Assembly (NCBI RefSeq): GCF_019744875.1
Contig: NZ_JAIETU010000002.1
Span: forward strand, 124,001-188,000
DNA from: Hyphomicrobium sp.
GTDB lineage: Bacteria > Pseudomonadota > Alphaproteobacteria > Rhizobiales > Hyphomicrobiaceae
Length of the DNA: 64,000 nt
Direction: 5' to 3'
The notes beneath the pieces are model-generated. The model saw only the letters and a program-made list of their open reading frames with translations. It did not search any database and was not told the origin of the DNA. The position numbers and the translations under genes are program-made. Shown here piece by piece: positions 8,732 through 15,842 of the stretch (position 1 is the first letter of the stretch; each line of letters starts with the position of its first letter).

Positions 8732-8919
8732 TGGCCTGCGCCCGGCGTGAAGACGGGTGCGGCTTCGGTCGTGATCGTTTCGGTCGCGTCGATCATTTTC
8801 GCCATGCCGCGCGCAACCTCGAAGAACATCAGGACGTTTGGCTTCCATTCCGGCGCGATCTTGAGCCCGAGGGTCGCGGCGGCGGCATCGATTTCGCGGA
8901 AGGCGTCATCCGTGGGCAT
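8728..8919 (-). CDS. atzG: AtzG-like small amidase subunit (DUF4089)
   Basis: The 63-residue protein matches the AtzG-like/DUF4089 pattern. It has an acidic helix (DDAFREIDAAAATLGL), then IAPEWKPNVLMFFEVARGMA, then a short tail that AtzG proteins insert near the AtzE active site. The stop overlaps the atzE start by four bases, the arrangement known for atzG-atzE operons. AtzG is structurally related to GatC, the small subunit of the tRNA amidotransferase, and acts as a stabilising partner. Identification rests on length, position and this sequence pattern. Confidence 0.8.
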   Translation of the reverse strand: MPTDDAFREIDAAAATLGLKIAPEWKPNVLMFFEVARGMAKMIDATETITTEAAPVFTPGAGQ

Positions 8920-9048
8920 GGCGGGGTGTTCCTGGGCGTGTGTTAGTGGTCGTCGCTATAGGGTCGTCGTCACACGGCTGCTTGCGAACCGGCGTAGACC
9001 GTTCTTATCTGTTGCGGACGGGCGTCCTGCAACACTGGAGAAAGCCGC

Positions 9049-9966
9049 ATGAGCTGGCAACCTTGTGACGACCCGAAGCCCGGCGATGCGCAGTCCTGCG
9101 ACGCCATCGAGCACGTTATCGTGCCGCGCGCGCACGATCTCGGCGGCTTCGAGGTGCGCCGCGCGCTGCCTGCGGCCGGCAAGCAGATGGTCGGGCCGTT
9201 CATCTTTTTCGACCAGATGGGGCCGGCGGAGTTCCTGGTGGGGCAGGGCATCGACGTGCGGCCGCATCCGCACATCGGGCTCTCGACCGTGACCTATCTG
9301 TTCGACGGCGGTCTGATGCACCGGGACAGCCTCGGCACGGAGCTCTTGATCAAGCCGGGTGAGCTGAACCTGATGTCGGCAGGCCGGGGCATCGTGCATT
9401 CGGAGCGGTCGGGCGGGGAGGATCGCAGCCATGCGTCACGCCTGTTCGGCATCCAGGCTTGGGCGGCGCTGCCCAAGTCTCATGAAGAAGGTGCGCCCGA
9501 GTTCGCGCACTACGATGCGGGCGCGCTTCCGCGCATCGCGGGCGAGGGAAAGACGGTGCGGCTGATCATGGGATCCATGTACGGCGAAAGTTCTCCGGCG
9601 GTCTTTCCGCACGATTGCTTCTATGCGGAAGCGACGCTGGCGCCGGGCGCCATCCTGCCGCTCGATCCCGACTACGACGAGCGTGCGATTTTCATCGTGT
9701 CCGGTGAAATTGACGTGGCGGGGCAGACGTTCGGGCCCGGACGCCTCATCGTGTTCCGGCCTGGAGATCGCATCTCTGTGCTGGCAACGGCGATGTCGCG
9801 GCTGATGCTGCTCGGGGGCGAGCCGATGGACGGCCCGCGCCACATCTGGTGGAACTTCGTCTCGTCCTCGAAAGACCGCATCCGCGCCGCCAAGGCCGAC
9901 TGGAAGGCGGGCCGGTTCGAGCCGGTTCCGACCGATCGCAACGAGTTTATTCCACTTCCCGAATGA
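9049..9966 (+). CDS. Pirin family protein (bicupin)
   Basis: The 305-residue protein is a typical pirin. The N-terminal cupin has DLGGFEVRRALPAAGKQMVG, FFDQMGPAEF, the metal-binding RPHPHIGLSTVTYLFDG, and MSAGRGIVHSER with the last His and Glu ligands. The C-terminal cupin carries the LGGEPMDGPRHIWWNFVSSS segment conserved in pirins. Bacterial pirins are iron-binding proteins. Some are quercetin 2,3-dioxygenases, and some interact with other enzymes, including a reported effect on pyruvate dehydrogenase E1 in Serratia. The role here is not determined. It is transcribed alone, divergently from atzG-atzE. Confidence 0.9.
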   Translation: MSWQPCDDPKPGDAQSCDAIEHVIVPRAHDLGGFEVRRALPAAGKQMVGPFIFFDQMGPAEFLVGQGIDVRPHPHIGLSTVTYLFDGGLMHRDSLGTELLIKPGELNLMSAGRGIVHSERSGGEDRSHASRLFGIQAWAALPKSHEEGAPEFAHYDAGALPRIAGEGKTVRLIMGSMYGESSPAVFPHDCFYAEATLAPGAILPLDPDYDERAIFIVSGEIDVAGQTFGPGRLIVFRPGDRISVLATAMSRLMLLGGEPMDGPRHIWWNFVSSSKDRIRAAKADWKAGRFEPVPTDRNEFIPLPE

Positions 9967-10081
9967 GTTAACCCCGTGTCGACCTGCCGTCGGCGAAACG
10001 GAAGATGGCGGTAGGCGCGAGGTCCATTAAGCGGTACGAATGCTTTACCCCCTCGGAAGATAACGAAAGCCGGAGAAACTG

Positions 10082-10456
10082 ATGTCCCAGAACCCGTTCG
10101 AAATTCCCCAGCAGATGCGCGACCTGGCCGAAAAGAATGTCGATCAGGCCCGGCTCGCCTATGGGCAATTCATGGATGCGATGACGCAGGCGATGAGCTT
10201 CTGGACCAAGTCGCTGCCCGCAAACGACGTATCGACGGGCTTCCGCGCGGTCCAGGATCGGGCGACGAAGTTCGCCAAGCAGAACGCCGAGGCCGCATTC
10301 GGTCTGGCCAGCGATCTGGCCAGCGCCAAGGACATCCAGGAAGTGCTCGCGCACCAGAGCCGCTTTGCTCAGGCGCAGATGCAAGCTTATGCGCTTCAGG
10401 CGCAGGAACTCGGCCGCCTCGTGGGCGAAGCCATGCAGGGTCTGCAGAAGAAGTAA
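10082..10456 (+). CDS. Phasin family protein
   Basis: The 124-residue protein is all-helical and rich in Ala, Gln and Lys. It shows the phasin pattern: FEIPQQMRDLAEKNVDQARL, a central helix with AAFGLASDLASAKDIQEVL, and HQSRFAQAQMQAYALQAQEL towards the end. Phasins coat polyhydroxyalkanoate granules and control their number and size. This fits an alphaproteobacterium that stores PHB, although no phaC, phaA or phaB gene is in the window. The ATG follows a CGGAGAAACTG ribosome site. A GC-rich hairpin just after the stop probably ends the transcript. Confidence 0.88.
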   Translation: MSQNPFEIPQQMRDLAEKNVDQARLAYGQFMDAMTQAMSFWTKSLPANDVSTGFRAVQDRATKFAKQNAEAAFGLASDLASAKDIQEVLAHQSRFAQAQMQAYALQAQELGRLVGEAMQGLQKK

Positions 10457-10466
10457 GCGCTTCGGC

Positions 10467-10490
10467 GGCGGCTCCCCTCGCGGGGCCGCC
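10467..10490 (+). terminator. GC-rich hairpin after the phasin gene
   Basis: GGCGG and CCCC pair with GGGG and CCGCC across a TCGC loop, with a two-base bulge. It begins 11 bases after the phasin stop. It is followed by a C-rich, not T-rich, stretch, so it is either a weak intrinsic terminator or a 3'-end stabiliser. Confidence 0.45.
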
Positions 10491-10610
10491 CCCTCTCGCC
10501 ATGGGCACCGAGAACAGGGATCCGATCCGGCGACATTTCCCTTGCGTTGGGCGTCTGAATGGCGACCAGCGGGCTCAGGCGCCCGCAACTTGTGGCTATG
10601 TAGAGACCAC

Positions 10611-10634
10611 TTGGGTCCTATTTTTGGGTCCTAT
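10611..10634. repeat. Direct repeat TTGGGTCCTAT x2 beside tRNA-Pro
   Basis: The 11-base sequence TTGGGTCCTAT occurs at 10611-10621 and again at 10624-10634, just downstream of the 3' end of tRNA-Pro in that gene's orientation. The pair is flanked on both sides by TAGAGAC. Nothing integrase-like is nearby. Its meaning is unclear; a 3'-trailer processing element or a small duplication would both fit. Confidence 0.5.
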
Positions 10635-10642
10635 AGAGACAC

Positions 10643-10719
10643 TGGTCGGAGCGGGGAGATTCGAACTCCCGACCCCTTGCTCCCGAAGCAAGTGCGCTAC
10701 CAGGCTGCGCTACGCTCCG
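10643..10719 (-). tRNA. tRNA-Pro (anticodon CGG), CCA encoded
   Basis: On the minus strand the 77-base sequence folds as a complete cloverleaf. The acceptor stem CGGAGCG pairs with CGCTCCG, followed by discriminator A and an encoded CCA. The anticodon stem TTGC/GCAA encloses the loop TTCGGGA, giving anticodon CGG at 10683-10685 (proline). The T arm is GGGAG-TTCGAAT-CTCCC. The D arm contains AGCCTGGTA. Confidence 0.96.
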
Positions 10720-11079
10720 CCCGACCGTGTGTCTACCACCGGACGCCAACGCGGCATCCGGCTAGGAAATCCCTATCGCAATTGAGTGCTCATCACGTCC
10801 CTGACGCAAGGGTCAAAGACAAGGCCCGCACAAAACGTTGCAAGGGTTTGCGCCCGCCCGCCAAGAGGTGGCCGGATCGCGAGGCGGCTTTATAGCGGCA
10901 CACCCACACGAGAGCAAGCGAGACGGACGAGAGAATTTAACGCCAGGAAGTCGCTCGCGGGAGGTTGCCGAGCCCAGCGGCTCTCACTATGGTGCGGCGC
11001 CCAGCTTCCCGCGCACCGGCCTTTTTGCCTGTTCCGGAACGCTGTCCGAGGATCGAGACCTCGTTTCGGGGTGAATTTT
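10720..11079. other. Gene-free spacer between tRNA-Pro and tRNA-Gln
   Basis: I see no convincing coding sequence in these 360 bases; the open frames are short and show no family pattern. The space must contain the tRNA-Pro promoter (minus strand, right of 10719) and the tRNA-Gln promoter (plus strand, left of 11080). I found no copy of either tRNA 3' end here that would mark an attachment-site duplication. Confidence 0.6.
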
Positions 11080-11154
11080 TGGGACGTAGCCAAGTGGTAA
11101 GGCAGCGGATTTTGATTCCGCCATTCGGAGGTTCGAACCCTCCCGTCCCAGCCA
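11080..11154 (+). tRNA. tRNA-Gln (anticodon TTG), CCA encoded
   Basis: The 75-base cloverleaf has acceptor stem TGGGACG/CGTCCCA, discriminator G and encoded CCA. The D arm contains AGCCAAGTGGTAAGGC. The anticodon stem GCGGA/TCCGC closes the loop TTTTGAT, giving anticodon TTG at 11112-11114 (glutamine). The T arm is GGAGG-TTCGAAC-CCTCC. It is the only gene on the plus strand in this stretch. A convergent gene for a DnaA-N-like protein ends 33 bases downstream. Confidence 0.97.
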
Positions 11155-11186
11155 ATATTTTCGATTGCCTGGAGCGCGAGCGGCTC

Positions 11187-11579
11187 TTACGTCCGTAAAC
11201 GGTCGGCCACCGGCTTCCGCACGATGATTTCCACCCATTCGACGGAAGCGTTGGATCGCTTCGCTGCCCGAAGCAGGGAAGGCATATATTTATACTCGAT
11301 CCAATTCTTGAGATACCTCACGGGCACGGAGGCCGTAAGTCCGCCCGCGTCGATACCCTCGACCTCGAAAGCTGAAAACCAGCATTCGTAAATGTCCGGA
11401 CCGATCTCGTCGATAAGGCCCTTGCGCACCTGCTCGGTGAGCGTCGGTTCGAGGGCGTTCACGAGAGGCGGCACCGGCGCTTGAGCACAGGACGCTGCGA
11501 TAGCCCCTTTGCTGCCCATCGCTGCTCCGACCAAGCCCCCGAAGAGCCCAAACAGACCCCGTCTCGAAACGCCCGCCAT
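11187..11579 (-). CDS. Stand-alone DnaA N-terminal-domain-like protein with twin-arginine-like leader
   Basis: The 130-residue protein has two parts. Residues 1-33 look like an export leader: VSRRGLFGLFGGLVGAAMG, then GAIAAS as a possible cleavage site. Residues about 47-125 resemble domain I of DnaA (DnaA_N): VRKGLIDEIGPDIYECWFSA, then ASVPVRYLKNWIEYKYMPSL, ending VEIIVRKP. In rhizobial DnaA the matching region has an E/D-G-x-x-V-Y-x-S-W-F core and SVPTRFLKNWIE. The AAA+ and DNA-binding domains are absent. AAGGCGG seven bases before the ATG supports this start and hence the leader. A cytoplasmic start further in is still possible. The function is unknown. Confidence 0.65.
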   Translation of the reverse strand: MAGVSRRGLFGLFGGLVGAAMGSKGAIAASCAQAPVPPLVNALEPTLTEQVRKGLIDEIGPDIYECWFSAFEVEGIDAGGLTASVPVRYLKNWIEYKYMPSLLRAAKRSNASVEWVEIIVRKPVADRLRT

Positions 11580-11810
11580 GCTGACCGCCTTAAAATCGCG
11601 CCTAGGGCGCGCAGTCTCGGCCTAGCTCATGTCGTTTTTGAGAGAAGCGAGGCGTCGGGTTAGATTGCGACCACGCGATGGGCGTCAAACGTCGCCACCT
11701 CATCCCGATTTTGGTCGCGGGCCGGCCATCTAGCACTATCGCGATGCGCTCTTCAGGCTCGCGCGGATGTGTGCGATGGGGTGCCCGCGAGGGTCTTTTC
11801 CGCGAGGCGA

Positions 11811-12563
11811 ATGATGACAACGGTGTTCGTGCATGGCGTTCCCGACACGGCGGAGGTGTGGTCGCGCCTCGACCGTGAAATTCTTGCGCAGCTGCCCGGC
11901 GAACGGACGGTGGCGCTCGCGCTGCCGGGATTCGGTTGCGATGCGCCGTCTGGGTTCACGTACTCGAAGGAAGACTATGTCGCCTGGCTCATCGCTGCGC
12001 TCGAGGCGATCCCAGCGCCGCGCGACGTGATTGCGCACGACTGGGGCTCGATCCTGGCCATGCGTGCGATTGCGCTTCGCCCGGGCCTCGTCCGGAGCTG
12101 GGTCGCGGGCGGGGCCCCCTCGACGCCGGGCTATACGTGGCATCCGACGGCGCGGCTCTGGCAGACGCCCGGCGCGGGAGAAAAGGCGATGGAGCGGTTC
12201 TCGGGTCAGCTCGCCATCGACATGCTGGCGCGCGCGGGGCTCGATGCGGCCATGGCCGCCGAGACCGTGAGCCGGATCGATGCGCGCATGAAGAGCGCTA
12301 TTCTCGCGCTCTACCGGTCGGGGCGCGATGTCTTCGAAACGTGGGGGCTCACGCGTGAGGAGGTCACGCGTAAGATCTTCGCGCCCGGTCTCGTGCTCTG
12401 GGGCGCGCGCGATCCCTATGCGGGTCCGGAGTTTGGGGATCGGCTGGCGGAAGCTACGGGAGCCGCATCGCGTGTGCTCGATTGCGGGCACTGGTGGCAG
12501 CTCGAGCAGCCGAGCGCCGCGGCTGCGGAAATCATCGCGTTCAGGCGCGCGATCGGCGCTTAG
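11811..12563 (+). CDS. Alpha/beta-fold hydrolase
   Basis: The protein has 250 residues from ATG 11811, with GCGAGGCGA upstream. The alpha/beta hydrolase pattern is clear: TVFVHGVPDTAEVW forms the HG oxyanion region, VIAHDWGSILAM provides an Asp nucleophile (HDWGS), and DCGHWWQLEQPS provides the catalytic His. The acid may be the Asp in LWGARDPYAGPE. An Asp nucleophile in HDWG is typical of the haloalkane dehalogenase and epoxide hydrolase branch rather than esterases. The cap region is short. The end overlaps the convergent anti-sigma-like gene by 23 bases. Confidence 0.85.
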   Translation: MMTTVFVHGVPDTAEVWSRLDREILAQLPGERTVALALPGFGCDAPSGFTYSKEDYVAWLIAALEAIPAPRDVIAHDWGSILAMRAIALRPGLVRSWVAGGAPSTPGYTWHPTARLWQTPGAGEKAMERFSGQLAIDMLARAGLDAAMAAETVSRIDARMKSAILALYRSGRDVFETWGLTREEVTRKIFAPGLVLWGARDPYAGPEFGDRLAEATGAASRVLDCGHWWQLEQPSAAAAEIIAFRRAIGA

Positions 12564-12786
12564 CGCAAAGCTGCTGCAGAGGACCTGTCAGGCGGGCCGG
12601 GATGGGATCGTCGAGGACGCCGTTGAACGCGCGTGCGAGCATGCAGCGCGTGCCGAGATACATTTCGTGCTTGGAGCGGGCCTGAGTGTCCGCGTTGATG
12701 GCTTCGCGCACCGTCTCAGCGAGCGGCGCTTCCAGCTCACCGTCCGCAAACGCCATGATCAGTTCGTCGCGCAACCTCAGATTCAA
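12541..12786 (-). CDS. Small anti-sigma-factor-like protein (N-terminal domain only)
   Basis: The frame starts at TTG 12786, with GGGAG upstream, and gives 81 residues. The segment RDELIMAFADGELEAPLAET matches the beginning of ECF anti-sigma factors (consensus D-E-x-L-x-A-Y-x-D-G-E-L). The zinc-coordinating HxxxCxxC motif and the transmembrane segment of full anti-sigma factors are absent: only HEMYLGTRCMLARAF is present. No sigma factor gene is adjacent. It may be a stand-alone sigma-binding domain or a remnant. Function is not assigned. Confidence 0.55.
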   Translation of the reverse strand: MNLRLRDELIMAFADGELEAPLAETVREAINADTQARSKHEMYLGTRCMLARAFNGVLDDPIPARLTGPLQQLCAKRRSRA

Positions 12787-13103
12787 CGCTCACACTCCCA
12801 ATTGCCGCGGCCGTCGTCCTCGGTAGACGTGCGATTTCTCCTGGGAGGCGAAATCACGGCGCGCCGTGTCCTGTTCGGGCTCAACGGTGAGAGTTACGCA
12901 GTCCCGTCGCTGAAAGTTCCAAGGGGAAGTCACGATGTGGCTGGGAAGACACAGCTTAAATTTTCCGGACGCCAAAGCGCGCCGACGAGCGGACCCTTAA
13001 ACTCAAAGGCTTGCTTTCGGCCGGTGGCGGGCGATTTCCGCATTTCGAGCCGGGAGTTCGTGCAATAATTTCGACGTAACAGCGTTCGTGCGAGGTCACG
13101 CAG
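12787..13103. other. Gene-free spacer
   Basis: About 317 bases separate the divergent anti-sigma-like gene and the small Lys/Ala-rich protein gene. The short open frames on either strand show no family pattern. The region should hold two divergent promoters; none is clear enough to place. Confidence 0.5.
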
Positions 13104-13355
13104 ATGAGCAAGAAGCTCGGCAAGAAAGAAACGCTTGGTTTGATCCTGTCGGAGATCGCCAAGCTTCGCGGCGACGTCAAATCGCTCGAGAAGCAATTGG
13201 CCGGTTCCCCGTCCAAACCGAAGGGGGCGGCAAAGAAGAAGCCCAGCAAGCCCGCAGCGAAGCCGGCTCCCGCCGCGAAGAAGCAGCCGGCCGCGTCGCG
13301 ACGTCCCGTGCTTGTGGAAACGGCTCCGTTGGCGCCCGCGCGCACGGCGAGCTGA
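13104..13355 (+). CDS. Small Lys/Ala/Pro-rich basic protein
   Basis: The 83-residue protein starts with a short amphipathic helix (MSKKLGKKETLGLILSEIAK, then a likely coiled-coil LRGDVKSLEKQL). It continues into a low-complexity tail rich in Lys, Ala and Pro (KPAAKPAPAAKKQP), like histone-H1 tails. A GAGGTCACGCAG ribosome site precedes the ATG. Such tails often bind nucleic acid or polyanions, but that is an inference from composition. I do not recognise a named family. Codon use matches its neighbours. Confidence 0.65.
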   Translation: MSKKLGKKETLGLILSEIAKLRGDVKSLEKQLAGSPSKPKGAAKKKPSKPAAKPAPAAKKQPAASRRPVLVETAPLAPARTAS

Positions 13356-13486
13356 TAAGGCGAGCTGAGAATTGCCGCGAGCCGATCGGCGACTTTTCAG
13401 GGTGGTGGAGTGGCCCAGCGCTGGCGTGTGCCAGAGCTGAGCGGAGTTGCGCCCGGGCGATGCTGATGCCCGGGCAGCGTGGGTGG

Positions 13487-13732
13487 CTAAGCGGCCAATG
13501 CGTGGCGCATGCGGGCGCGCGACACCAGGCGCCAGTCCATGAAGGGTCGGATTTCCGTCAGTTGGCCGTCCGCAAGGCGGGCCATGGGGCGCAAGCCCGA
13601 GTCACGCCGGCAGATGTGCGCCGAGACCCAACGCTCGACGATGTCTTCGCCGCCGTTGTCCATCTTGCGCCAGACCCTGTACTTGATCTCGACGATGTCG
13701 CCGATGCCAAGCTGGTCGATGCTGATCGTCAT
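13487..13732 (-). CDS. Conserved-looking small hypothetical protein
   Basis: The 81-residue frame has the composition of a real folded protein. It starts ISIDQLGIGDIVEIKYRVWR, is followed by EDIVERWVSAHICRRDSGLR, and ends in a basic helix. The DIVEIKYR and ADGQLTEIR segments look like short beta strands, possibly an SH3-like or hypervirulence-associated small barrel. No catalytic motif, signal peptide or membrane segment is seen. I cannot name a family. Confidence 0.6.
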   Translation of the reverse strand: MTISIDQLGIGDIVEIKYRVWRKMDNGGEDIVERWVSAHICRRDSGLRPMARLADGQLTEIRPFMDWRLVSRARMRHALAA

Positions 13733-13929
13733 GCGGTTTCATGATCCTGCTGTTTCGACTCGCGGGTGATCTAGCCGATCCGCGTCTCAGTTTTTTGGCG
13801 GTGAGGGGGCAACAATGCGAACCCTCTCGAACATCTCACTTTTGTGACAATCCGGCGCGGCGATATGCGCGTTCGGGCCCGATGTGGATCGCGTTGACGG
13901 GCGTCGCCAGCTTGCTGTTTGATACTTTC

Positions 13930-14024
13930 GTCGATGGCACTTCGCTCGTTCTGCGACGCGGCGGCGTGAGGCAAGACACCTTCTCCCACTTGTACGGGGG
14001 CGCGCGAACGCGCCCCCTTTTTTT
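13930..14024 (+). ncRNA. Candidate small RNA ending at an orphan terminator
   Basis: This is inferred from an orphan intrinsic terminator and a possible promoter: TTGACG at 13894-13899 and TTTGAT about 18 bases later. A transcript of roughly 95 bases would result. It would contain a pyrimidine-rich, possibly single-stranded segment (ACCTTCTCCCAC) just before the terminator. C/U-rich loops of that kind are the anti-Shine-Dalgarno seed of several alphaproteobacterial trans-acting sRNAs, and hfq is encoded in this window. The 5' end is a guess. Confidence 0.3.
13996..14024 (+). terminator. Strong Rho-independent terminator
   Basis: A perfect 9-bp GC stem (GGGGGCGCG / CGCGCCCCC) with a CGAA tetraloop is followed by seven T residues. 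It is oriented for a plus-strand transcript, but the only upstream plus-strand gene ends more than 600 bases away. Confidence 0.9.
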
Positions 14025-14146
14025 GTCCGCTGTTACAGAGAGTCACGCTGCTTTCTTGGTCCCGCCATTGCCGTCATCGGCGTGTCATGGGACTCCGCCA
14101 AGCAGGACGACGCATTGAAATTTTCGGGCGGGAGATTGCGACCGGC

Positions 14147-15265
14147 ATGGAATGGATTGCGCTGACGTTCTGCGCGGCTGTGCTGGCGGTTCATCTCGTG
14201 TCCGCGGCCCTTGCGATCTGGCGCGTGCGGTTGGTGCGCCGCGCTCCATCGGTCTCCAAGACGCTGCCCGCCGTGAGCATCATCCGGCCCGTCTGCGGCC
14301 TCGATCCGCTGGACGAGATGACGCTGCGCTCGACGTTCGAACTCGCCCATCGTGATGCCGAGCTTCTGTTCTGCGCGGCGCGTGCAAACGACGACGCTGT
14401 GCCGCTCGTTCGCCGCCTGATCGCGGAGCATCCGCACATCCGCGCCCGCCTGCTGATCGGCGACGAGGGCGGGACGGCGAACCCGAAGCTCAACAACATC
14501 ATCAAGGGCTGGGACGCTGCGCAGGCGCCATGGATCGTGATCGCCGACAGCAACGTGCTCATGCCGGCCGATTACATCGACCAATTGTTCGCAGGGCTGC
14601 GCGACGATACCGGCCTCGTGTGCTCGCCGCCGATCGGCAGCCGTCCGTCCGGCTTCTGGGCGGAGCTCGAGTGCGCGTTCCTCAACACCTATCAGGCACG
14701 CTTTCAGCTTGCCGCGGACACCTGCGGGTTCGGCTTTGCGCAAGGCAAGTCGATGCTGTGGCCGAAGTCCGTGCTCGACGCGGCAGGCGGCATTCGCGCG
14801 CTCGGCATCGAGATTGCGGAGGATGCGGCGGCGACCAAGGTCGTGCGCGGGCATGGTCTTCGTGTGCGCATCGTGGACCGGCCGTTCGAGCAGCCTTTGG
14901 GCGTGCGCAATCGCCGCCAGGTCATCGACCGGCAGGTGCGCTGGGCTCGGCTGAGGCGCGCGACGTTCCAGCTTTACTATCTGCCGGAGGTGCTCGCGGG
15001 CAGCGTGCCGGTGCTCGCGGCGTCCGTCGTGGCAGCGCCGGCGATGGGCCTCGGCGAGGTCGAAGCCTGCGCGCTGATGGGCGCGGTCTGGTACGGCGCG
15101 GAGTTCCTGTTGGCCAAGGCTGGGGGCTGGCACGTGTCGGTGCTCTCGCCGCTCGCCTGGGTGGCGCGCGACGTGGCTTTGCCGGTGATCTGGCTCAAGG
15201 GCTGGACCGGCGACGGCTTCACGTGGCGTGGCAACGACATGACGGTCGCTGAAACGCGCGCTTGA
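14147..15265 (+). CDS. GT21-family glycosyltransferase (HpnI / ceramide glucosyltransferase type)
   Basis: The enzyme has 372 residues from ATG 14147; an in-frame ATG at 14087 would add 20. An N-terminal membrane helix (WIALTFCAAVLAVHLVSAAL) is followed by a GT-A domain with VSIIRPVCGLDPLDE, NPKLNNIIKGWDAAQAPWIV, IADSNVLMP (second Asp), IAEDAAATKVV (third Asp) and RQVRWARLRR. The last is the (Q/R)xxRW motif that closes the D,D,D,RxxRW signature of GT21. C-terminal hydrophobic helices follow. GT21 members glycosylate membrane lipids, ceramide or, for HpnI, bacteriohopanetetrol. No hopanoid or sphingolipid genes are adjacent, so the acceptor is open. Confidence 0.85.
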   Translation: MEWIALTFCAAVLAVHLVSAALAIWRVRLVRRAPSVSKTLPAVSIIRPVCGLDPLDEMTLRSTFELAHRDAELLFCAARANDDAVPLVRRLIAEHPHIRARLLIGDEGGTANPKLNNIIKGWDAAQAPWIVIADSNVLMPADYIDQLFAGLRDDTGLVCSPPIGSRPSGFWAELECAFLNTYQARFQLAADTCGFGFAQGKSMLWPKSVLDAAGGIRALGIEIAEDAAATKVVRGHGLRVRIVDRPFEQPLGVRNRRQVIDRQVRWARLRRATFQLYYLPEVLAGSVPVLAASVVAAPAMGLGEVEACALMGAVWYGAEFLLAKAGGWHVSVLSPLAWVARDVALPVIWLKGWTGDGFTWRGNDMTVAETRA

Positions 15266-15274
15266 GCTGCGAAA

Positions 15275-15736
15275 TCAGCCGCGGCCGCGATAGGGCGGCA
15301 CGCCCTGGTCGGGCAGCCAGACGTTCTGGGGCACCGCGCCCGACTGCCAGAACACGTCGATCGGAATACCGCCGCGCGGATACCAGTAGCCGCCGATGCG
15401 CAGATACGCGGGCTCCAGCAGCGTCGTGAGGCGCTTGCCGATGGCGACCGTACAGTCCTCGTGGAACGCGCCGTGGTTGCGGAACGAGGCGAGGTAGAGC
15501 TTCAGCGACTTGCTCTCGACCAGCCAGTCGGCAGGGACGTAGTCGATGACGAGGTGGGCGAAGTCGGGCTGGCCCGTGACGGGGCAGAGCGACGTGAACT
15601 CCGGGGCGGCGAAGCGCGCGACGTAGGCGGTGTCCGGGTGCGGGTTGGCGACGCGCTCCAGGACGGCCTTGTCTGGGCTCTCGGGAATGGCGGTCGCGCC
15701 ACCAAGAAGCGTGACGCCGGTGATCTTGCTGGCCAC
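15275..15736 (-). CDS. queF: NADPH-dependent preQ0 reductase (preQ1 synthase)
   Basis: QueF reduces the nitrile of 7-cyano-7-deazaguanine (preQ0) to preQ1 using two NADPH, in queuosine synthesis. At 153 residues it is the unimodular type. The catalytic Cys51 and Asp58 are in [19 protein letters not shown], and the QueF motif is seen in [18 protein letters not shown]. The Glu and His that position the substrate (HEDC) are present. It ends 10 bases from the convergent glycosyltransferase gene and lies downstream of queD on the same strand, separated by a tandem-repeat tract. Confidence 0.95.
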   Translation of the reverse strand: MASKITGVTLLGGATAIPESPDKAVLERVANPHPDTAYVARFAAPEFTSLCPVTGQPDFAHLVIDYVPADWLVESKSLKLYLASFRNHGAFHEDCTVAIGKRLTTLLEPAYLRIGGYWYPRGGIPIDVFWQSGAVPQNVWLPDQGVPPYRGRG

Positions 15737-15770
15737 TGGTGGCTCCTGTTGTTCGGTGAGCGGCGCTCGG

Positions 15771-15842
15771 TACTCGGCTGCGAGCGGAGCGCTCTATTCG
15801 GCGGCGAGCGGGGCTTGTTACTCTGCTGCGAGCGGAGCTCGG
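15771..15842. repeat. Three tandem 24-base repeats covering the end of queD
   Basis: Units at 15771-15794, 15795-15818 and 15819-15842 share the core (T)ATTCGGC(T/G)GCGAGCGG, with an additional half unit to the left. On the minus strand each full unit reads APLAAE in the queD frame. In the two right-hand copies APLAAE is followed directly by a stop codon. The first of these is the present end of QueD. Confidence 0.85.

Larger units (their letters stand above)
13733..14146. other. Long spacer holding an orphan terminator and possible small RNA
   Basis: Between the hypothetical protein gene (minus strand) and the glycosyltransferase gene there are about 400 bases without a convincing coding sequence. 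The strongest element is the intrinsic terminator at 13996-14024 on the plus strand, with no protein gene in front of it. The right part should hold the glycosyltransferase promoter. Confidence 0.55.

Noticed and set aside
7322-9052. A 576-codon plus-strand open frame opposite atzE-atzG
   Set aside because: It is antisense to the coupled amidase pair, whose catalytic triad is intact.
10643-11154. tRNA genes as integration sites for a mobile island
   Set aside because: No integrase, no duplicated tRNA 3' end and no clear change of base composition is seen on either side.
15771-15842. Possible CRISPR array (three 24-base repeats)
   Set aside because: The units are contiguous with no unique spacers and lie within and next to queD coding sequence. 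No cas gene is present.
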